DNA of 64,000 nt from Mesorhizobium mediterraneum (GTDB lineage Bacteria > Pseudomonadota > Alphaproteobacteria > Rhizobiales > Rhizobiaceae), in the NCBI RefSeq assembly GCF_002284565.1, contig NZ_NPKI01000032.1, positions 124,390 to 188,389 on the forward strand, read 5' to 3'. Positions 25,770 through 34,969 of this stretch are shown here, one piece after another. The notes below the pieces were generated by a model. It was not told the origin of the DNA. It saw nothing but the letters and a program-made list of their open reading frames with translations, and searched no databases. Numbering within the stretch: position 1 is the stretch's first letter; each line of letters opens with the position of its first letter. The position numbers and the translations under genes are program-made.

Positions 25770-26699
25770 CTAAACTGTATGCCCGACGTCTTGTGGCGCG
25801 CTGCGTAGCCAAGGAGGGTTGGTGAACTGTTCGGCCAGGAAATCCACGAACACGCGGACACGCGGCGACAAGATCCGGCCAGGCGGATAAACAGCGCAGA
25901 TTGGCGGTCCGTCATGATGATTGTATCCGGTGAGCAGTGCGGTCAGCCTGCCTATCCTGATATCCGGTCCGACCAATATCTCCGACATGCGGATGATGCC
26001 GACACCGGCGAGCGCCAGCCGGCGCAGGGCTTCCGTGCTGTTGGCCTCTATCGGGCTGCGGATACGCATGCTTTGCGGACCGTCCGGGCCATCGAATTCC
26101 CAGATGTTAAGGCCGCCGCGTGATGTGATGCCGAGGCAAGTATGATGTTGAAGGTCGCCTGGCGTCATCGGTATGCCGTGTTTTTCGAGATACTGAGCTG
26201 ACGCGCAAATGACACGGTGATTGGGCGCCAGCCGCCGCATCACCAGCCTGGAATCGCTCTGGGCGGCAACGCGCACGGCGACGTCCGTTTCCTCAGCCAA
26301 CAGGTCGACAATCGCATCTGTGAACATCAGCTCGAGCTCAATGGCCGGATAGCGATCGATGAAAGCCGGTAGCATCGGCACGATTAGACGATGGCCGAAG
26401 GCGCTCGGAAGACTGACGCGCAGCCGGCCGCGCGGTTCTGCGCCGGGTTGAATCGCGATTTCAGCCTCTTTGATGTCGTTCAGGATCCGGCGAGCGCTAT
26501 CGGCATAGCTGCTGCCTTCCGCTGTCAAGCTGATGCGCCGCGTCGAGCGTTGCAACAAGCGCACGCCAAGGCGGGACTCAAGGCGACCGATGATTTTGCT
26601 GACGGCCGATGGGGTCATCCGCAGCCGGCGTGCCGCTGCCGAGAAGTCGCCTTCCTCGACAACTGACAGGAACACACCCATCGTTTCCTGTCGGTCCAT
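25770..26699 (-). CDS. LysR-family transcriptional regulator
   Basis: This 309-residue LysR regulator has an N-terminal helix-turn-helix at residues 1-60 (FSAAARRLRMTPSAVSKIIGRLE). A periplasmic-binding-protein-like effector domain follows from about residue 90, with RGRLRVSLPSAFGH. The target is unknown; no divergent gene of obvious function is adjacent, and 276 bases of mostly noncoding DNA separate it from the next gene. It ends 7 bases from the ispA stop, convergently. Confidence 0.9.
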   Translation of the reverse strand: MDRQETMGVFLSVVEEGDFSAAARRLRMTPSAVSKIIGRLESRLGVRLLQRSTRRISLTAEGSSYADSARRILNDIKEAEIAIQPGAEPRGRLRVSLPSAFGHRLIVPMLPAFIDRYPAIELELMFTDAIVDLLAEETDVAVRVAAQSDSRLVMRRLAPNHRVICASAQYLEKHGIPMTPGDLQHHTCLGITSRGGLNIWEFDGPDGPQSMRIRSPIEANSTEALRRLALAGVGIIRMSEILVGPDIRIGRLTALLTGYNHHDGPPICAVYPPGRILSPRVRVFVDFLAEQFTNPPWLRSAPQDVGHTV

Positions 26700-26775
26700 G
26701 ATATCTATTCCAATTCGTCACAGATGAACGGAAATTATCACCAATTATCAGTATTTGCGATACATAATATGATTC

Positions 26776-26807
26776 CCTCCTCAGCATCCGAAATGCTGGT
26801 GAGGAGA
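26776..26807. repeat. Hairpin in the LysR upstream gap
   Basis: CTCCTC-AGCAT (26777-26787) pairs with ATGCTGGTGAGGAG (26793-26806) with a small bulge. It lies between the LysR gene and the methyltransferase. Its role is unknown. The 26700-26975 gap holds no convincing gene. Confidence 0.4.
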
Positions 26808-26975
26808 GTGCGATGCGTTCAGAACAGCCAAACCTGCGCGATGGTCACGAGCTGCATCGGTGGGCACGTCGTCAGCGCAGCGCCGCAATCGGGCGGTGGT
26901 GTCTCCGGATTATCGGCGTGCTCAACCGGTCACCGCAAAAGATGGGAAAACGCCCAGAGCGAAGCAACGTCCGGG

Positions 26976-27713
26976 CTAGCGCAACCGGCCAATCGGGATG
27001 ATTTCCGGCGAGGCCGGGCCATACGGCTCGCCCTGCCAGTTGCCGAGCCATTCTTCGACGACCAGCCCGCTCTGGTCCATCATCCCCGCAAGGCTTTCCT
27101 TTGTCGGGAAGGCTATTTTCGATTCGGCGCTGAGCACCCGCCCGCTGTCGGGGATTTCATAATGGGTCGAGTAGGTGACGACACCGGTAGCGGGATCGCG
27201 CCGGAAATCGTTCCACGCTCTTACGGTGCTCAATCCGGGATGACTCAGGTCCCGTTCGGACCTTTCCGGCGTCCACTCGAGCCATTCCTCGGTGGCTGGA
27301 TTTCGCGTGTCGAAGATGAAGCGCCCATCGGGAGCCAGATGAGCAGCGATCGTGGCAAGCACCGCCTCTCGATCTTTCGGCGTCAGAAACACCTGGAAGG
27401 CGTGCCCGGTCAAAAGAACCAGATCGAAGCGTCGTCCGAGCCGGACGGTTCGCGCATCGGCCTCGACCCAGTCGACCCTCTGCCCGCCGGCTCGGCGGCG
27501 CGCGATGTCGAGCATCGCCGGCGCCGGATCGACACCGGTCACATTACGCCGATCGGCGAGCGCGGCGGCCAATTGCCCGGTGCCGCAGCCGAGGTCGAGA
27601 ACCGATCCGGCACCCTTGGCAAAGCCGACGCAATAGTCGAAGTCGACGCCGCCTTCGTTCTCGATATCGTAGAACTGGGCGAGGTCGGGATCGCTGTAGA
27701 GACGGTCGGTCAT
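26976..27713 (-). CDS. Class I SAM-dependent methyltransferase
   Basis: This 245-residue protein has the Rossmann methyltransferase motif I VLDLGCGTGQ near residue 39. Motif II (VTGVDPAPAMLDIARRR) and a downstream motif with DLVLLTGHAFQVF follow. The second half is a less typical C-terminal extension. The substrate is unknown. The ATG at 27713 was chosen because the upstream frame extension to 27905 is not of protein-like composition. It follows a lytic transglycosylase gene on the same strand. Confidence 0.87.
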   Translation of the reverse strand: MTDRLYSDPDLAQFYDIENEGGVDFDYCVGFAKGAGSVLDLGCGTGQLAAALADRRNVTGVDPAPAMLDIARRRAGGQRVDWVEADARTVRLGRRFDLVLLTGHAFQVFLTPKDREAVLATIAAHLAPDGRFIFDTRNPATEEWLEWTPERSERDLSHPGLSTVRAWNDFRRDPATGVVTYSTHYEIPDSGRVLSAESKIAFPTKESLAGMMDQSGLVVEEWLGNWQGEPYGPASPEIIPIGRLR

Positions 27714-27804
27714 GGAAGGCCTGGAGTTGGAGCCGTGGAGCAGCAGAATTCGTGGAGTCAAAGCGCAGCTTCGATGGTTTGTCGGGCAAATCGGTCGGTA
27801 CCCA

Positions 27805-28674
27805 TCACCGGTTCCGCACCACAATGCATGCACCGCCGACGCTTTGCAGTTTCTGGCAAATGTTGTCGGCCTTGGCTTTGGAGTCGGCGCCGATCCGGAC
27901 CGCATAGATGCCGCGCCTGCCGATCGGCGAGCGCACCCGGCTGACCACCGGATTTTGGCCCTTAAGCAAGGCCGGAAACCGGCGCTTCACACCATTCCAT
28001 TGACTGAGCGCCGCGGCGCGGCGGAAATTGCCGGCCACCTGCACGCCCCACGGCTTGATGTTGATCGACGCCATGGCCACGGTTTGGGACTTGATGACCG
28101 GCAGCTTGCGGCAGGCGACCGCGAAGCTCGCTTTCTTGTCGAGCGGCCGGATGGTGCCGGCATAGGCGGTGTCGGTGAACCTGTCGGCTGGCTCGCCCAT
28201 GATGTCCAGAACGTAGCTTTCGGTCTCCATCGGCAGGAAACCGCCAGAACTCAGCCAGCGCGACACCCGGCTTTCACCGGCATTGTAGGCGGCGGCGGCC
28301 AAGCCGAGATTGCCGAAGCCGGTTTTCATTTCGGCGAGATATTTTGCCGAGGCCGGGATGGCCTGCTCGATATCGAAGGAATTGGCGAGGCCGCGTATCT
28401 TGGCTGTACCCGGCATGAACTGGGCAATGCCTTCGGCGCCGACCGGGCTGACCGCACTGGGATCGAAGCGGCTTTCCTTCCAGATCAACCGGGCAAAGAA
28501 GTCCTTGGGCAGGCCGTTTTGGTCCGCATGAGCCTCGATCAGGTTGCAAACCCGGTCGAGCAGTCGTTGTTTGGCGGGGCGCGGCGGATCGGCCTGGACG
28601 GCTGTCACCCAGCCCAGCCCACAAAGCAAGACAAACCCACCAAGCAAGACCGGCGTCGCCCAAGGGAGCCGCAT
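27805..28674 (-). CDS. Lytic transglycosylase with SPOR-like C-terminus
   Basis: This 289-residue exported protein cleaves peptidoglycan glycan strands. A signal peptide covers about residues 1-30 (core LLGGFVLLCGLGWVT). The SLT/transglycosylase domain includes the catalytic Glu in IWKESRFDP near residue 60 and GIAQFMPGTA near residue 75, with AAYNAGESRV later. A SPOR-like domain that would bind denuded glycan appears at about 215-289 (WGVQVAGNF, YAVRIGADS). The start at 28674 follows GGGAG, and the gene begins only 4 bases after ispG, so the two form an operon. Confidence 0.9.
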   Translation of the reverse strand: MRLPWATPVLLGGFVLLCGLGWVTAVQADPPRPAKQRLLDRVCNLIEAHADQNGLPKDFFARLIWKESRFDPSAVSPVGAEGIAQFMPGTAKIRGLANSFDIEQAIPASAKYLAEMKTGFGNLGLAAAAYNAGESRVSRWLSSGGFLPMETESYVLDIMGEPADRFTDTAYAGTIRPLDKKASFAVACRKLPVIKSQTVAMASINIKPWGVQVAGNFRRAAALSQWNGVKRRFPALLKGQNPVVSRVRSPIGRRGIYAVRIGADSKAKADNICQKLQSVGGACIVVRNR

Positions 28675-28678
28675 AGAT

Positions 28679-29932
28679 CTACTCCGCCGCGGCCTTGCCA
28701 AGTTGCCCAAACCGCTGCTCGATATAGTCGGCGACCATTTTCTCGAAGTCCGCAGCAATCGACGGGCCGCGCAGCGTCGCCGCCTTCCTGCCGTCGACGA
28801 ATACCGGCGCCGTCGGCGTCTCGCCGGTACCGGGCAGAGAAATGCCGATATCGGCATGCTTGGATTCACCTGGACCGTTGACGATGCAGCCCATCACCGC
28901 GACCTTGAGGTTCTCGACGCCGGGATATTTTTCACGCCACACCGGCATGTTCTTGCGCAGATCCGCCTGGATGTTCTGGGCGAGTTCCTGGAACACGGTA
29001 GAGGTCGTGCGGCCGCAGCCGGGGCAGGCGGCGACGATCGGCACGAACTGCCGGAACCCCATGGTCTGCAGGAGTTCTTGCGATACCTGCACCTCCCGGG
29101 TGCGGTCGCCATTCGGCTCCGGTGTCAGCGAGATGCGGATCGTGTCGCCAATGCCTTGCTGGAGAAGGATGCCCATCGCTGCGGACGAGGCGACGATGCC
29201 TTTTGAACCCATGCCGGCCTCGGTGAGGCCAAGATGCAGCGCGTGGTTGGAGCGGGTGGCAAGCTCGGTATAAACGGCGATCAGGTCCTGCACACCGCTA
29301 ACCTTGGCCGACAGAATGATTTTCTCGCGGCCAAGACCGATCTCCTCGGCCATTTCGGCCGAAAGGATCGCCGACTGCACGATCGCCTCGCGCGTCACTT
29401 CCTGCGCGGTCAGCGGAAAGCCTTGGCGCTGGTTGTCGTCCATCAGCCGGGTCAGAAGCTCCTGGTCGAGCGACCCCCAATTGACGCCGATGCGCACCGG
29501 CTTGTCGTGCCGGATCGCCATCTCGACGATATCAGTGAACTGCCGGTCCTTCTTGTCCTTGAAGCCGACATTGCCGGGATTGATGCGGTACTTGGCTAAC
29601 GCCTCGGCGCAAGCCGGATGGTCGGCGAGCAGCTTGTGGCCGATATAGTGGAAATCGCCGACCAGCGGCACGTTGATGCCGAGCCGTTCGAGCCGCTCGC
29701 GGATGGCGGGCACGGCGGCAGCGCTCTCGTCGCGGTCGACGGTGATGCGCACGATCTCGGAGCCGGCACGATGCAGCGCCGCAACTTGAGCGACTGTCTG
29801 GTCGACATCGGCGGTGTCGGTGTTGGTCATCGACTGAACGACGACAGGGGCACCCCCGCCGACCATCACGCCGCCGACATCGACACCGACCGACGTGCGG
29901 CGCGGGAAGGGAGAGGAAAAATATCCGGTCAT
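28679..29932 (-). CDS. ispG: 4-hydroxy-3-methylbut-2-enyl diphosphate synthase (flavodoxin)
   Basis: This 417-residue protein is IspG (GcpE), which makes HMBPP in the MEP pathway of isoprenoid synthesis. The [4Fe-4S] cysteines lie in ACPGCGRT near residue 298 and MGCIVNGPGES near residue 345. The TIM-barrel N-terminal domain shows VQSMTNTDTADVD. The ATG is close to an AAAGGGCAG site. The following lytic transglycosylase gene begins 4 bases after the stop. The upstream gap holds a palindromic repeat. Confidence 0.96.
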   Translation of the reverse strand: MTGYFSSPFPRRTSVGVDVGGVMVGGGAPVVVQSMTNTDTADVDQTVAQVAALHRAGSEIVRITVDRDESAAAVPAIRERLERLGINVPLVGDFHYIGHKLLADHPACAEALAKYRINPGNVGFKDKKDRQFTDIVEMAIRHDKPVRIGVNWGSLDQELLTRLMDDNQRQGFPLTAQEVTREAIVQSAILSAEMAEEIGLGREKIILSAKVSGVQDLIAVYTELATRSNHALHLGLTEAGMGSKGIVASSAAMGILLQQGIGDTIRISLTPEPNGDRTREVQVSQELLQTMGFRQFVPIVAACPGCGRTTSTVFQELAQNIQADLRKNMPVWREKYPGVENLKVAVMGCIVNGPGESKHADIGISLPGTGETPTAPVFVDGRKAATLRGPSIAADFEKMVADYIEQRFGQLGKAAAE

Positions 29933-30276
29933 GGCCGGCTGCCCTTTGTTAGCGCATCACCCCGAATCCCGGAATCGGTTTCCGGAAAGGATCACGCGCA
30001 AAAATCAAAATACAGTGTCCTTTGCGCGCCCGAAAGGGCGCGCGGCGCTGTAGAAGGTCCGGGCATGAGGTGGAGGAGCAAAGATGGCTTGTCAATGGCG
30101 ACAGGCAGGCAGACCTACCAAATCGATAACGGGAGAGGAGACAAACAGCCCATCGTATCCGTGCCGCTGGCGGCCGGAACCATCTCCGAGTCGTGTGAAG
30201 CAGCGCTCCGGCGGCATGGCCGCCACCGGAAAGATGCTCGTGCGCCGAAACCGGCGCAGCTATTCGAGGAAAAGCG
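29933..30276. other. Noncoding gap upstream of ispG
   Basis: This 344-base space between the ispG start and the end of the DUF465 gene holds the palindromic repeat at 29952-30053 and otherwise no protein-like frame. It should contain the ispG promoter on the minus strand. I see no recognisable RNA gene or riboswitch. Confidence 0.5.
29952..30053 (-). repeat. Palindromic repeat family B, copy 1
   Basis: In minus orientation the element begins CTACAGCGCCGCGCGCCC, then has a GGGCGCGC hairpin arm, AGGACACTGT, a linker, and ATCCTTTCCGGAAACCGATT. It matches the element at 61264-61365 in the same order, though the two copies lie on opposite strands. Such CTACAGCGCCGCGCG elements are frequent in rhizobial genomes. 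Confidence 0.75.
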
Positions 30277-30456
30277 TCAATGCGTGGTCGGTTTCGCTTT
30301 CAGTTTTTCAATCTCGTCCTTGAGTGCCAGCTTGCGCCGCTTGAGATTCACGATTTCGAGGTCATCCACTGATGGATGATTCATCGCGTCATCGATTTCG
30401 CGTTCGATGTCGCCGTGTTTCCGCTGCAACTCATCAAGATGGGATGCAAGAGACAT
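30277..30456 (-). CDS. DUF465 (YdcH-like) small protein
   Basis: This 59-residue protein is of the DUF465/YdcH family. It starts MSLASHLDELQRKHGDIE, and the conserved LKRRKLALKDEIEKLK forms a helix-rich coiled-coil-like end. The function is unknown. The ATG at 30456 is preceded by AGGGAGAACC. It is divergent from a second DUF465 gene 240 bases away, which together look like a duplicated pair. Confidence 0.88.
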   Translation of the reverse strand: MSLASHLDELQRKHGDIEREIDDAMNHPSVDDLEIVNLKRRKLALKDEIEKLKAKPTTH

Positions 30457-30696
30457 GATTGGTTCTCCCTTTCATGGTTTCCTCGATTGCAGCCGTCAAG
30501 GCGTGTCCACCGCAGGCTCGCTTCTGTGACGGCATAATGACAGTGTGCCACCATCGGGCAGCGATGTCGAATGCTGCGTGGTAGCATTCCACGACAATGT
30601 GAAATGTGATATTGGCTGCGCGCCGGTGCAAGAGAGCCCCCGGCCCCGCCCAATCAGGCCCATTTTTGGGCGCCGCAGACGTGCAGACGGTAGATA

Positions 30697-30900
30697 ATGT
30701 CCGAACAGGAACAGGCCGATATCCGCCTCGAATATTCTCGGCTGAAGCAAGAGCACGCCGATTTCGACGCGGCCATCAACGCGATGATCGCCATGGGCTG
30801 CGACCCGCTGCAGATCCAGCGCATGAAGAAGAAAAAACTATTCCTGAAAGACCGGCTGATGGCGCTGGAAGACCGGATCATCCCCGACATCATCGCGTGA
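30697..30900 (+). CDS. DUF465 (YdcH-like) small protein, second copy
   Basis: This 67-residue protein is also DUF465-like. A helical region IRLEYSRLKQEHADFDAAI is followed by the family core RMKKKKLFLKDRLMALED and a short hydrophobic end. The function is unknown. It differs clearly from the copy at 30277 and faces away from it. The ribosome site is weak. It is convergent with the IclR gene, whose stop lies 34 bases on. Confidence 0.85.
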   Translation: MSEQEQADIRLEYSRLKQEHADFDAAINAMIAMGCDPLQIQRMKKKKLFLKDRLMALEDRIIPDIIA

Positions 30901-30933
30901 GCGAATTCCCACTTGGCGACTCGGCAAACCTGC

Positions 30934-31737
30934 TCATCCTGTGATCGAAAGCCTCGCAGCGCGTTCGCGCAGCATGGCGATGAGATCGTCGGTCTTTTCT
31001 CCGGAAGTATCGATGGGAACCACAAGGCATATCGTCGCCTCGACCTTGCCGGGCGCTGAAAAGACCGGCGCGGCAAGGCATTTTGTGTAGGCGTCGACAA
31101 GACCCGAGGTCACGCAGTAGCCGACACCGCCAGCCACGGCGATATCTTCTATGAAGTCGTCGAGCAGCAATCTGCGGCCGTCTGGCAGGACGAGATCGTC
31201 TTCGGACACCATGTCTTCGATCACGGCCCTTTCGAAACCGGCGAGAAGCAACCGCCCCGAAGCGGTCCAGGGAAGCGGGATCTGCAGACCTGTGGCCGAG
31301 CTGATCCGGAACGGCCTGGTGCCCGGACTTGAATGGACGATTGTGTAGCGGCCGCTTTGCAGCATGCACAATTCAGAGGTCTCGCCTGTCTCGCGCGACA
31401 GATTGTCGACCTCCTGCCGCCCTCTCCTGAGCAGGTCGTTGCCGCGCACATAGTCCATTCCGTAGAGGTAAAGCTTTTTTCCGAAATAGACGCGATTGCC
31501 GTCGCCGGCCATTTCCAGCAGGCCCGCATCGACCAGCGAGCGCACAAGCGTGTAGGTCGTCGAGCGAGGCGCATTCACTGCCTTGGCGAGATCGCCAATC
31601 CCGATCGCACGCTGGGTCGTGTGGAGAAACTCCAGGATCTGGAGCACCCGGTTGAGACCCTTCTCGCGAGAGCCCGATGCCCTGTCTTCGTCCAGGCCGG
31701 CGTCCGGTCGAACTGCCAAGGCATTGCCATCTTGCAT
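30934..31737 (-). CDS. IclR-family transcriptional regulator
   Basis: This 267-residue regulator has the IclR winged helix-turn-helix at about residues 28-85 (LNRVLQILEFLHTTQRAIG, then APRSTTYTLVRSLVDAGLL). The ligand-binding domain follows, with LPWTASGRLLLAG and CLVVPIDT. IclR proteins usually control adjacent catabolic genes and bind a pathway metabolite. It is divergent from the ABC transporter cluster at 31864, which it most likely controls. The 126-base space between them should hold the operator. Confidence 0.9.
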   Translation of the reverse strand: MQDGNALAVRPDAGLDEDRASGSREKGLNRVLQILEFLHTTQRAIGIGDLAKAVNAPRSTTYTLVRSLVDAGLLEMAGDGNRVYFGKKLYLYGMDYVRGNDLLRRGRQEVDNLSRETGETSELCMLQSGRYTIVHSSPGTRPFRISSATGLQIPLPWTASGRLLLAGFERAVIEDMVSEDDLVLPDGRRLLLDDFIEDIAVAGGVGYCVTSGLVDAYTKCLAAPVFSAPGKVEATICLVVPIDTSGEKTDDLIAMLRERAARLSITG

Positions 31738-31863
31738 TACCGGCTCCTGATGTTAGTATCTGTCTTGTATAGAGTACATGCGTCTCTTGTAAGGGACAAT
31801 CACGTTCATTGCAACGACGCATGTTGCTCATCCAAAGGGGAACACAACACGAAGGAGGTCGCC

Positions 31864-32739
31864 GTGAACGACACATCCAAAAGACGTGAATTTCTGAAAA
31901 TGGCCGGGCTTGCAACGGCCGGAGTGATGGGCGCAGCAGCAACGGTCGATGTTCAGAAGGCGGCGGCGCAAGCGGCGCCGGACAGCCTGCTGCGTACTGT
32001 TCTCGATCGCGGCAAGCTGATCGTCGGCACCGGCAGCACCAACGCACCCTGGCACTTCGAGAACGATGCCGGCGAACTCGTCGGCATGGACGTCACCATG
32101 GGGCGCATTCTTGCCAAGGGGCTTTTCGACGATCCGACCATGGTCGATTTCGTCATGCAGGATCCGGCCCAGCGCATTCCGAATGTGACCACCAACAAGG
32201 TCGACATCTCGATCCAGTTCATGACCATGACCGCCCAGCGCTCGCAGCTGATCAACTTCTCGCGGCCCTATTACGTCGAAGGCATCGCTCTGCTGACCCT
32301 TCCGACCGCCGAGAACAAGACCTTCGACAAGCTGCTTGCCGGCGGTTCGGCAACGCGTATTTCCATCCTGCAGAATGTCGATGCCGAGGCAAATGTGCAC
32401 ATTGTCCTGCCGGAGTCGCAGGTGATGCAGATAGACACCCAGGCCAACGTGCTGCAGGCACTCGAGTCGAAGCGCGTCGACGCGGCCGCCGTCGATCTTT
32501 CCACGGTGCGCTGGCTCGCCTCACGCAACCCGGACCGCTACTTCGATGCCGGCAAAAGCTGGTTCAGCATGCTTTACGGCGCGGCGCTGAGGCAAGGCGA
32601 TCTCGACTGGCTGACCTTCGTCAACGCATCCTTCGCGACGGCAATGTTCGGTCATGAAACGGCGCTCTACGACGCGGCGTTCAAGGACTATTTCGGGCTG
32701 GAGCCGCCGGCCCGGCATCCCGGTTTTCCGGTCATCTGA
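31864..32739 (+). CDS. ABC transporter substrate-binding protein, polar amino acid type
   Basis: This 291-residue periplasmic protein has a twin-arginine-type signal peptide (KRREFLKMAGLATAGVMGAA). Its body is that of family 3 solute-binding proteins, with LIVGTGSTNAPWHFENDAGE near residue 57 and FSRPYYVEGIALL later. It should bind an amino acid, opine or similar charged compound. The GTG start at 31864 follows AAGGAGGTCGCC, a near-ideal ribosome site. It begins a cluster with two permeases and an ATPase. Exact ligand unknown. Confidence 0.9.
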   Translation: MNDTSKRREFLKMAGLATAGVMGAAATVDVQKAAAQAAPDSLLRTVLDRGKLIVGTGSTNAPWHFENDAGELVGMDVTMGRILAKGLFDDPTMVDFVMQDPAQRIPNVTTNKVDISIQFMTMTAQRSQLINFSRPYYVEGIALLTLPTAENKTFDKLLAGGSATRISILQNVDAEANVHIVLPESQVMQIDTQANVLQALESKRVDAAAVDLSTVRWLASRNPDRYFDAGKSWFSMLYGAALRQGDLDWLTFVNASFATAMFGHETALYDAAFKDYFGLEPPARHPGFPVI

Positions 32740-32816
32740 TGCAGCTGGCGGAAGGGCAGCAATCGGCGCCCTTCCGCCTCCTTCTCCTCGACGGCCCTCG
32801 GCACTGAGGCAGACGC

Positions 32817-33482
32817 ATGGGCTACGCCCTCAATTTCAACCTGATCTGGCGGCATTTCGACAAGCTGTGGGGCGGCCTGCTGCTCAGTCTCGAGCTCGCC
32901 GTGATCTCCATAGCCATCGGCATCGTCATCGGGCTCGTTCTGGCGGTCTGGTACGTCTCGGCCGGGCGCGTCGTCCGGTCCATAATCGCCGCCTATGTCG
33001 AATTCATCCGCAACGTGCCGCTGATCCTGCTTGTCTATCTCGTTTTCTACGGCCTGCCGACCGTGGTCGATCTCGCCTACAGCGCCCAGACCTCGTTTGT
33101 CGCGACACTGTCGCTCTATAGCGGCGCGTATCTGGTCGAGGTGTTTCGCTCGGGGCTCGAAGCCGTGCCGCGCGGACAGATCGACGCTGGCAAGGCGATC
33201 GGCCTGACGCCCTGGCAGCGGCTGCTCCATGTGCGCCTACCGACGATGCTGCGGATAACGCTGCCCGCGCTTTCCAACACGTTCATATCGCTCTTCAAGG
33301 ACACGTCCGTCGCCTCGGTCATTTCGGTGCCCGAGCTCACCTACGGCGCCCAATGGATCAACTTCAACACCTTCCGGATCGTCGAGGTCTACCTTGTGGT
33401 GACGGCGATGTACCTCTTGACCGGCTACGCGCTTCTCTATGCGCTTCGGCTTGTCGAGCGCCGGTTCAGGGCGGCGCACTAA
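32817..33482 (+). CDS. ABC transporter permease, polar amino acid type (1)
   Basis: This 221-residue membrane protein has about five spans and the HisM/GlnP-type permease features: FIRNVPLILLVYLVFYGLP near residue 60 and the EAA loop YLVEVFRSGLEAVPRGQIDA near residue 103. It pairs with the second permease in the membrane channel. It starts 77 bases after the binding protein and ends one base before the next gene, so it lies in the same operon. Confidence 0.92.
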   Translation: MGYALNFNLIWRHFDKLWGGLLLSLELAVISIAIGIVIGLVLAVWYVSAGRVVRSIIAAYVEFIRNVPLILLVYLVFYGLPTVVDLAYSAQTSFVATLSLYSGAYLVEVFRSGLEAVPRGQIDAGKAIGLTPWQRLLHVRLPTMLRITLPALSNTFISLFKDTSVASVISVPELTYGAQWINFNTFRIVEVYLVVTAMYLLTGYALLYALRLVERRFRAAH

Positions 33483-33483
33483 C

Positions 33484-34134
33484 ATGCTTGGCCAGATCGC
33501 CTATGCCTTGCCCTTCCTAGCCCAGGGTTTTGCCGTGACACTGTGGGTGTCGCTGCTTGTCGTGGTGTTGTCGCTCGTCGCCGGCGTGATGATGGGCGTC
33601 GGCCTTGTCTACGGCCCTACGCCGCTGCGCTGGGTGGTGCGCATTTTCAGCGACACCATACGCGGCATTCCGATCCTGGTGCTCATCTTCTTCGTCTATT
33701 ACGGCCTGCCTGCCATCGGCATCCATCTGGAGTCCTTCTGGGCCGCCGTGCTGGCGCTCACCCTGTTCAAGACGGCCCAGGTCATCGAATATCTGCGCGG
33801 CGCGGTCGGTTCCATACCGAAGGGGCAGTCCGAGGCGGCGATGGCGATCGGGCTGACCTTTCGCCAGCGACTGGCCTACGTCATCTTTCCGCAAGCGTTC
33901 AGGCGCTTCCTGCCGCCATGGATCAATGGCGTCACCGATGCGGTAAAGGGCAGCGCGCTGGTCTCGCTGCTGGGCATCACCGACCTGATGCACGCCATCA
34001 ACCAGGTCATCGGCCGCACCTACGAGGCGATGCCGCTCTACATCCTCGGCGCAGTCATCTACTTCGCCGTCAATTACGCCCTCTCCCTGGCCAGCCGACG
34101 GCTGGAGCGGCGTTTCTCCTTCATCCGGGAATAG
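33484..34134 (+). CDS. ABC transporter permease, polar amino acid type (2)
   Basis: This 216-residue permease pairs with the preceding one. RGIPILVLIFFVYYGLPA near residue 60 and the EAA-type loop AVGSIPKGQSEAAMAIGLTF near residue 108 are diagnostic. The ATG at 33484 follows the previous stop by one base, and the stop lies 4 bases before the ATPase start. The two permeases are clearly not duplicates of each other. Confidence 0.92.
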   Translation: MLGQIAYALPFLAQGFAVTLWVSLLVVVLSLVAGVMMGVGLVYGPTPLRWVVRIFSDTIRGIPILVLIFFVYYGLPAIGIHLESFWAAVLALTLFKTAQVIEYLRGAVGSIPKGQSEAAMAIGLTFRQRLAYVIFPQAFRRFLPPWINGVTDAVKGSALVSLLGITDLMHAINQVIGRTYEAMPLYILGAVIYFAVNYALSLASRRLERRFSFIRE

Positions 34135-34138
34135 CAAG

Positions 34139-34933
34139 ATGTCCATCGCCCCGCCCGCCAATCCGGCGCTTCTCGATATCCGCGACGTTTCCAAATCCTT
34201 TGGATCCGTCGAGGTCCTGCGCTCCGTCAGCCTAAAGGTGACACGCGGCGAGGTGGTGACTGTCATCGGGCCTTCCGGCAGTGGTAAGACCACGCTGCTG
34301 CGCTGCGTCAACTTTCTCGAGAGCTACGATAGCGGCTCCATCCGCATCGACGGAAAGGAGGTTGGCTTCCGCGAGACGGGAACACGCCAGCGCCGCAGTG
34401 AGCGCGACCTGGCGAAGATGCGGGCCGAGACCGGAATGGTGTTCCAGAGTTTCAATCTGTTCCCGCATCTGACGGCGGCCGGCAACATCATGCTTGGCCT
34501 GCGCAAGGTGCGCGGCAAAAGCAGCGCCGAAGCCCGCCAGATTGCGGAGCACTGGCTCGGCCGGGTCGGCCTCGCCCACAAGGCAGACAGCCTGCCCGCC
34601 GAGCTTTCCGGCGGCCAGCAGCAGCGTGTCGGCATTGCCCGCGCGGTGGCGATGGAGCCAAAAATCCTGCTTCTCGACGAGATAACCTCGGCGCTCGATC
34701 CGGAACTCGTCGGCGAGGTGCTCGAGGTGGTACGCAGCTTGGCGGAGGACGGCATGACCATGGTGATGGTCACACACGAGATGGCCTTTGCGCGCGACGC
34801 CTCGAGCCGCATCGTCTTCATGGCGGATGGCGGTGTCAGCGCCGCAGGCCCGCCAGCCGAGATTCTGGGCGCGGACATCGACAACGAACGTCTTCGCAGC
34901 TTTCTGGCGCGGTTCCGCGCCTCGCATTTCTGA
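34139..34933 (+). CDS. ABC transporter ATP-binding protein, polar amino acid type
   Basis: This 264-residue ATPase has Walker A GPSGSGKTTLLRC near residue 45, the signature LSGGQQQRVGIARAV near residue 158, and Walker B KILLLDEITSALDP near residue 180. The sequence is of the GlnQ/HisP class that serves polar amino acid importers. It starts 4 bases after the second permease and should energise the uptake of the same ligand. Confidence 0.95.
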   Translation: MSIAPPANPALLDIRDVSKSFGSVEVLRSVSLKVTRGEVVTVIGPSGSGKTTLLRCVNFLESYDSGSIRIDGKEVGFRETGTRQRRSERDLAKMRAETGMVFQSFNLFPHLTAAGNIMLGLRKVRGKSSAEARQIAEHWLGRVGLAHKADSLPAELSGGQQQRVGIARAVAMEPKILLLDEITSALDPELVGEVLEVVRSLAEDGMTMVMVTHEMAFARDASSRIVFMADGGVSAAGPPAEILGADIDNERLRSFLARFRASHF

Positions 34934-34969
34934 CATCGGACGGCGAAAGCTGTCGCAAGGAGCCTTTTC

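Noticed and set aside
26813..27001. A 62-residue frame upstream of the methyltransferase gene.
   Set aside because: It lacks a ribosome site, shows Arg/Ser-rich non-protein-like composition and overlaps the end of the methyltransferase gene.
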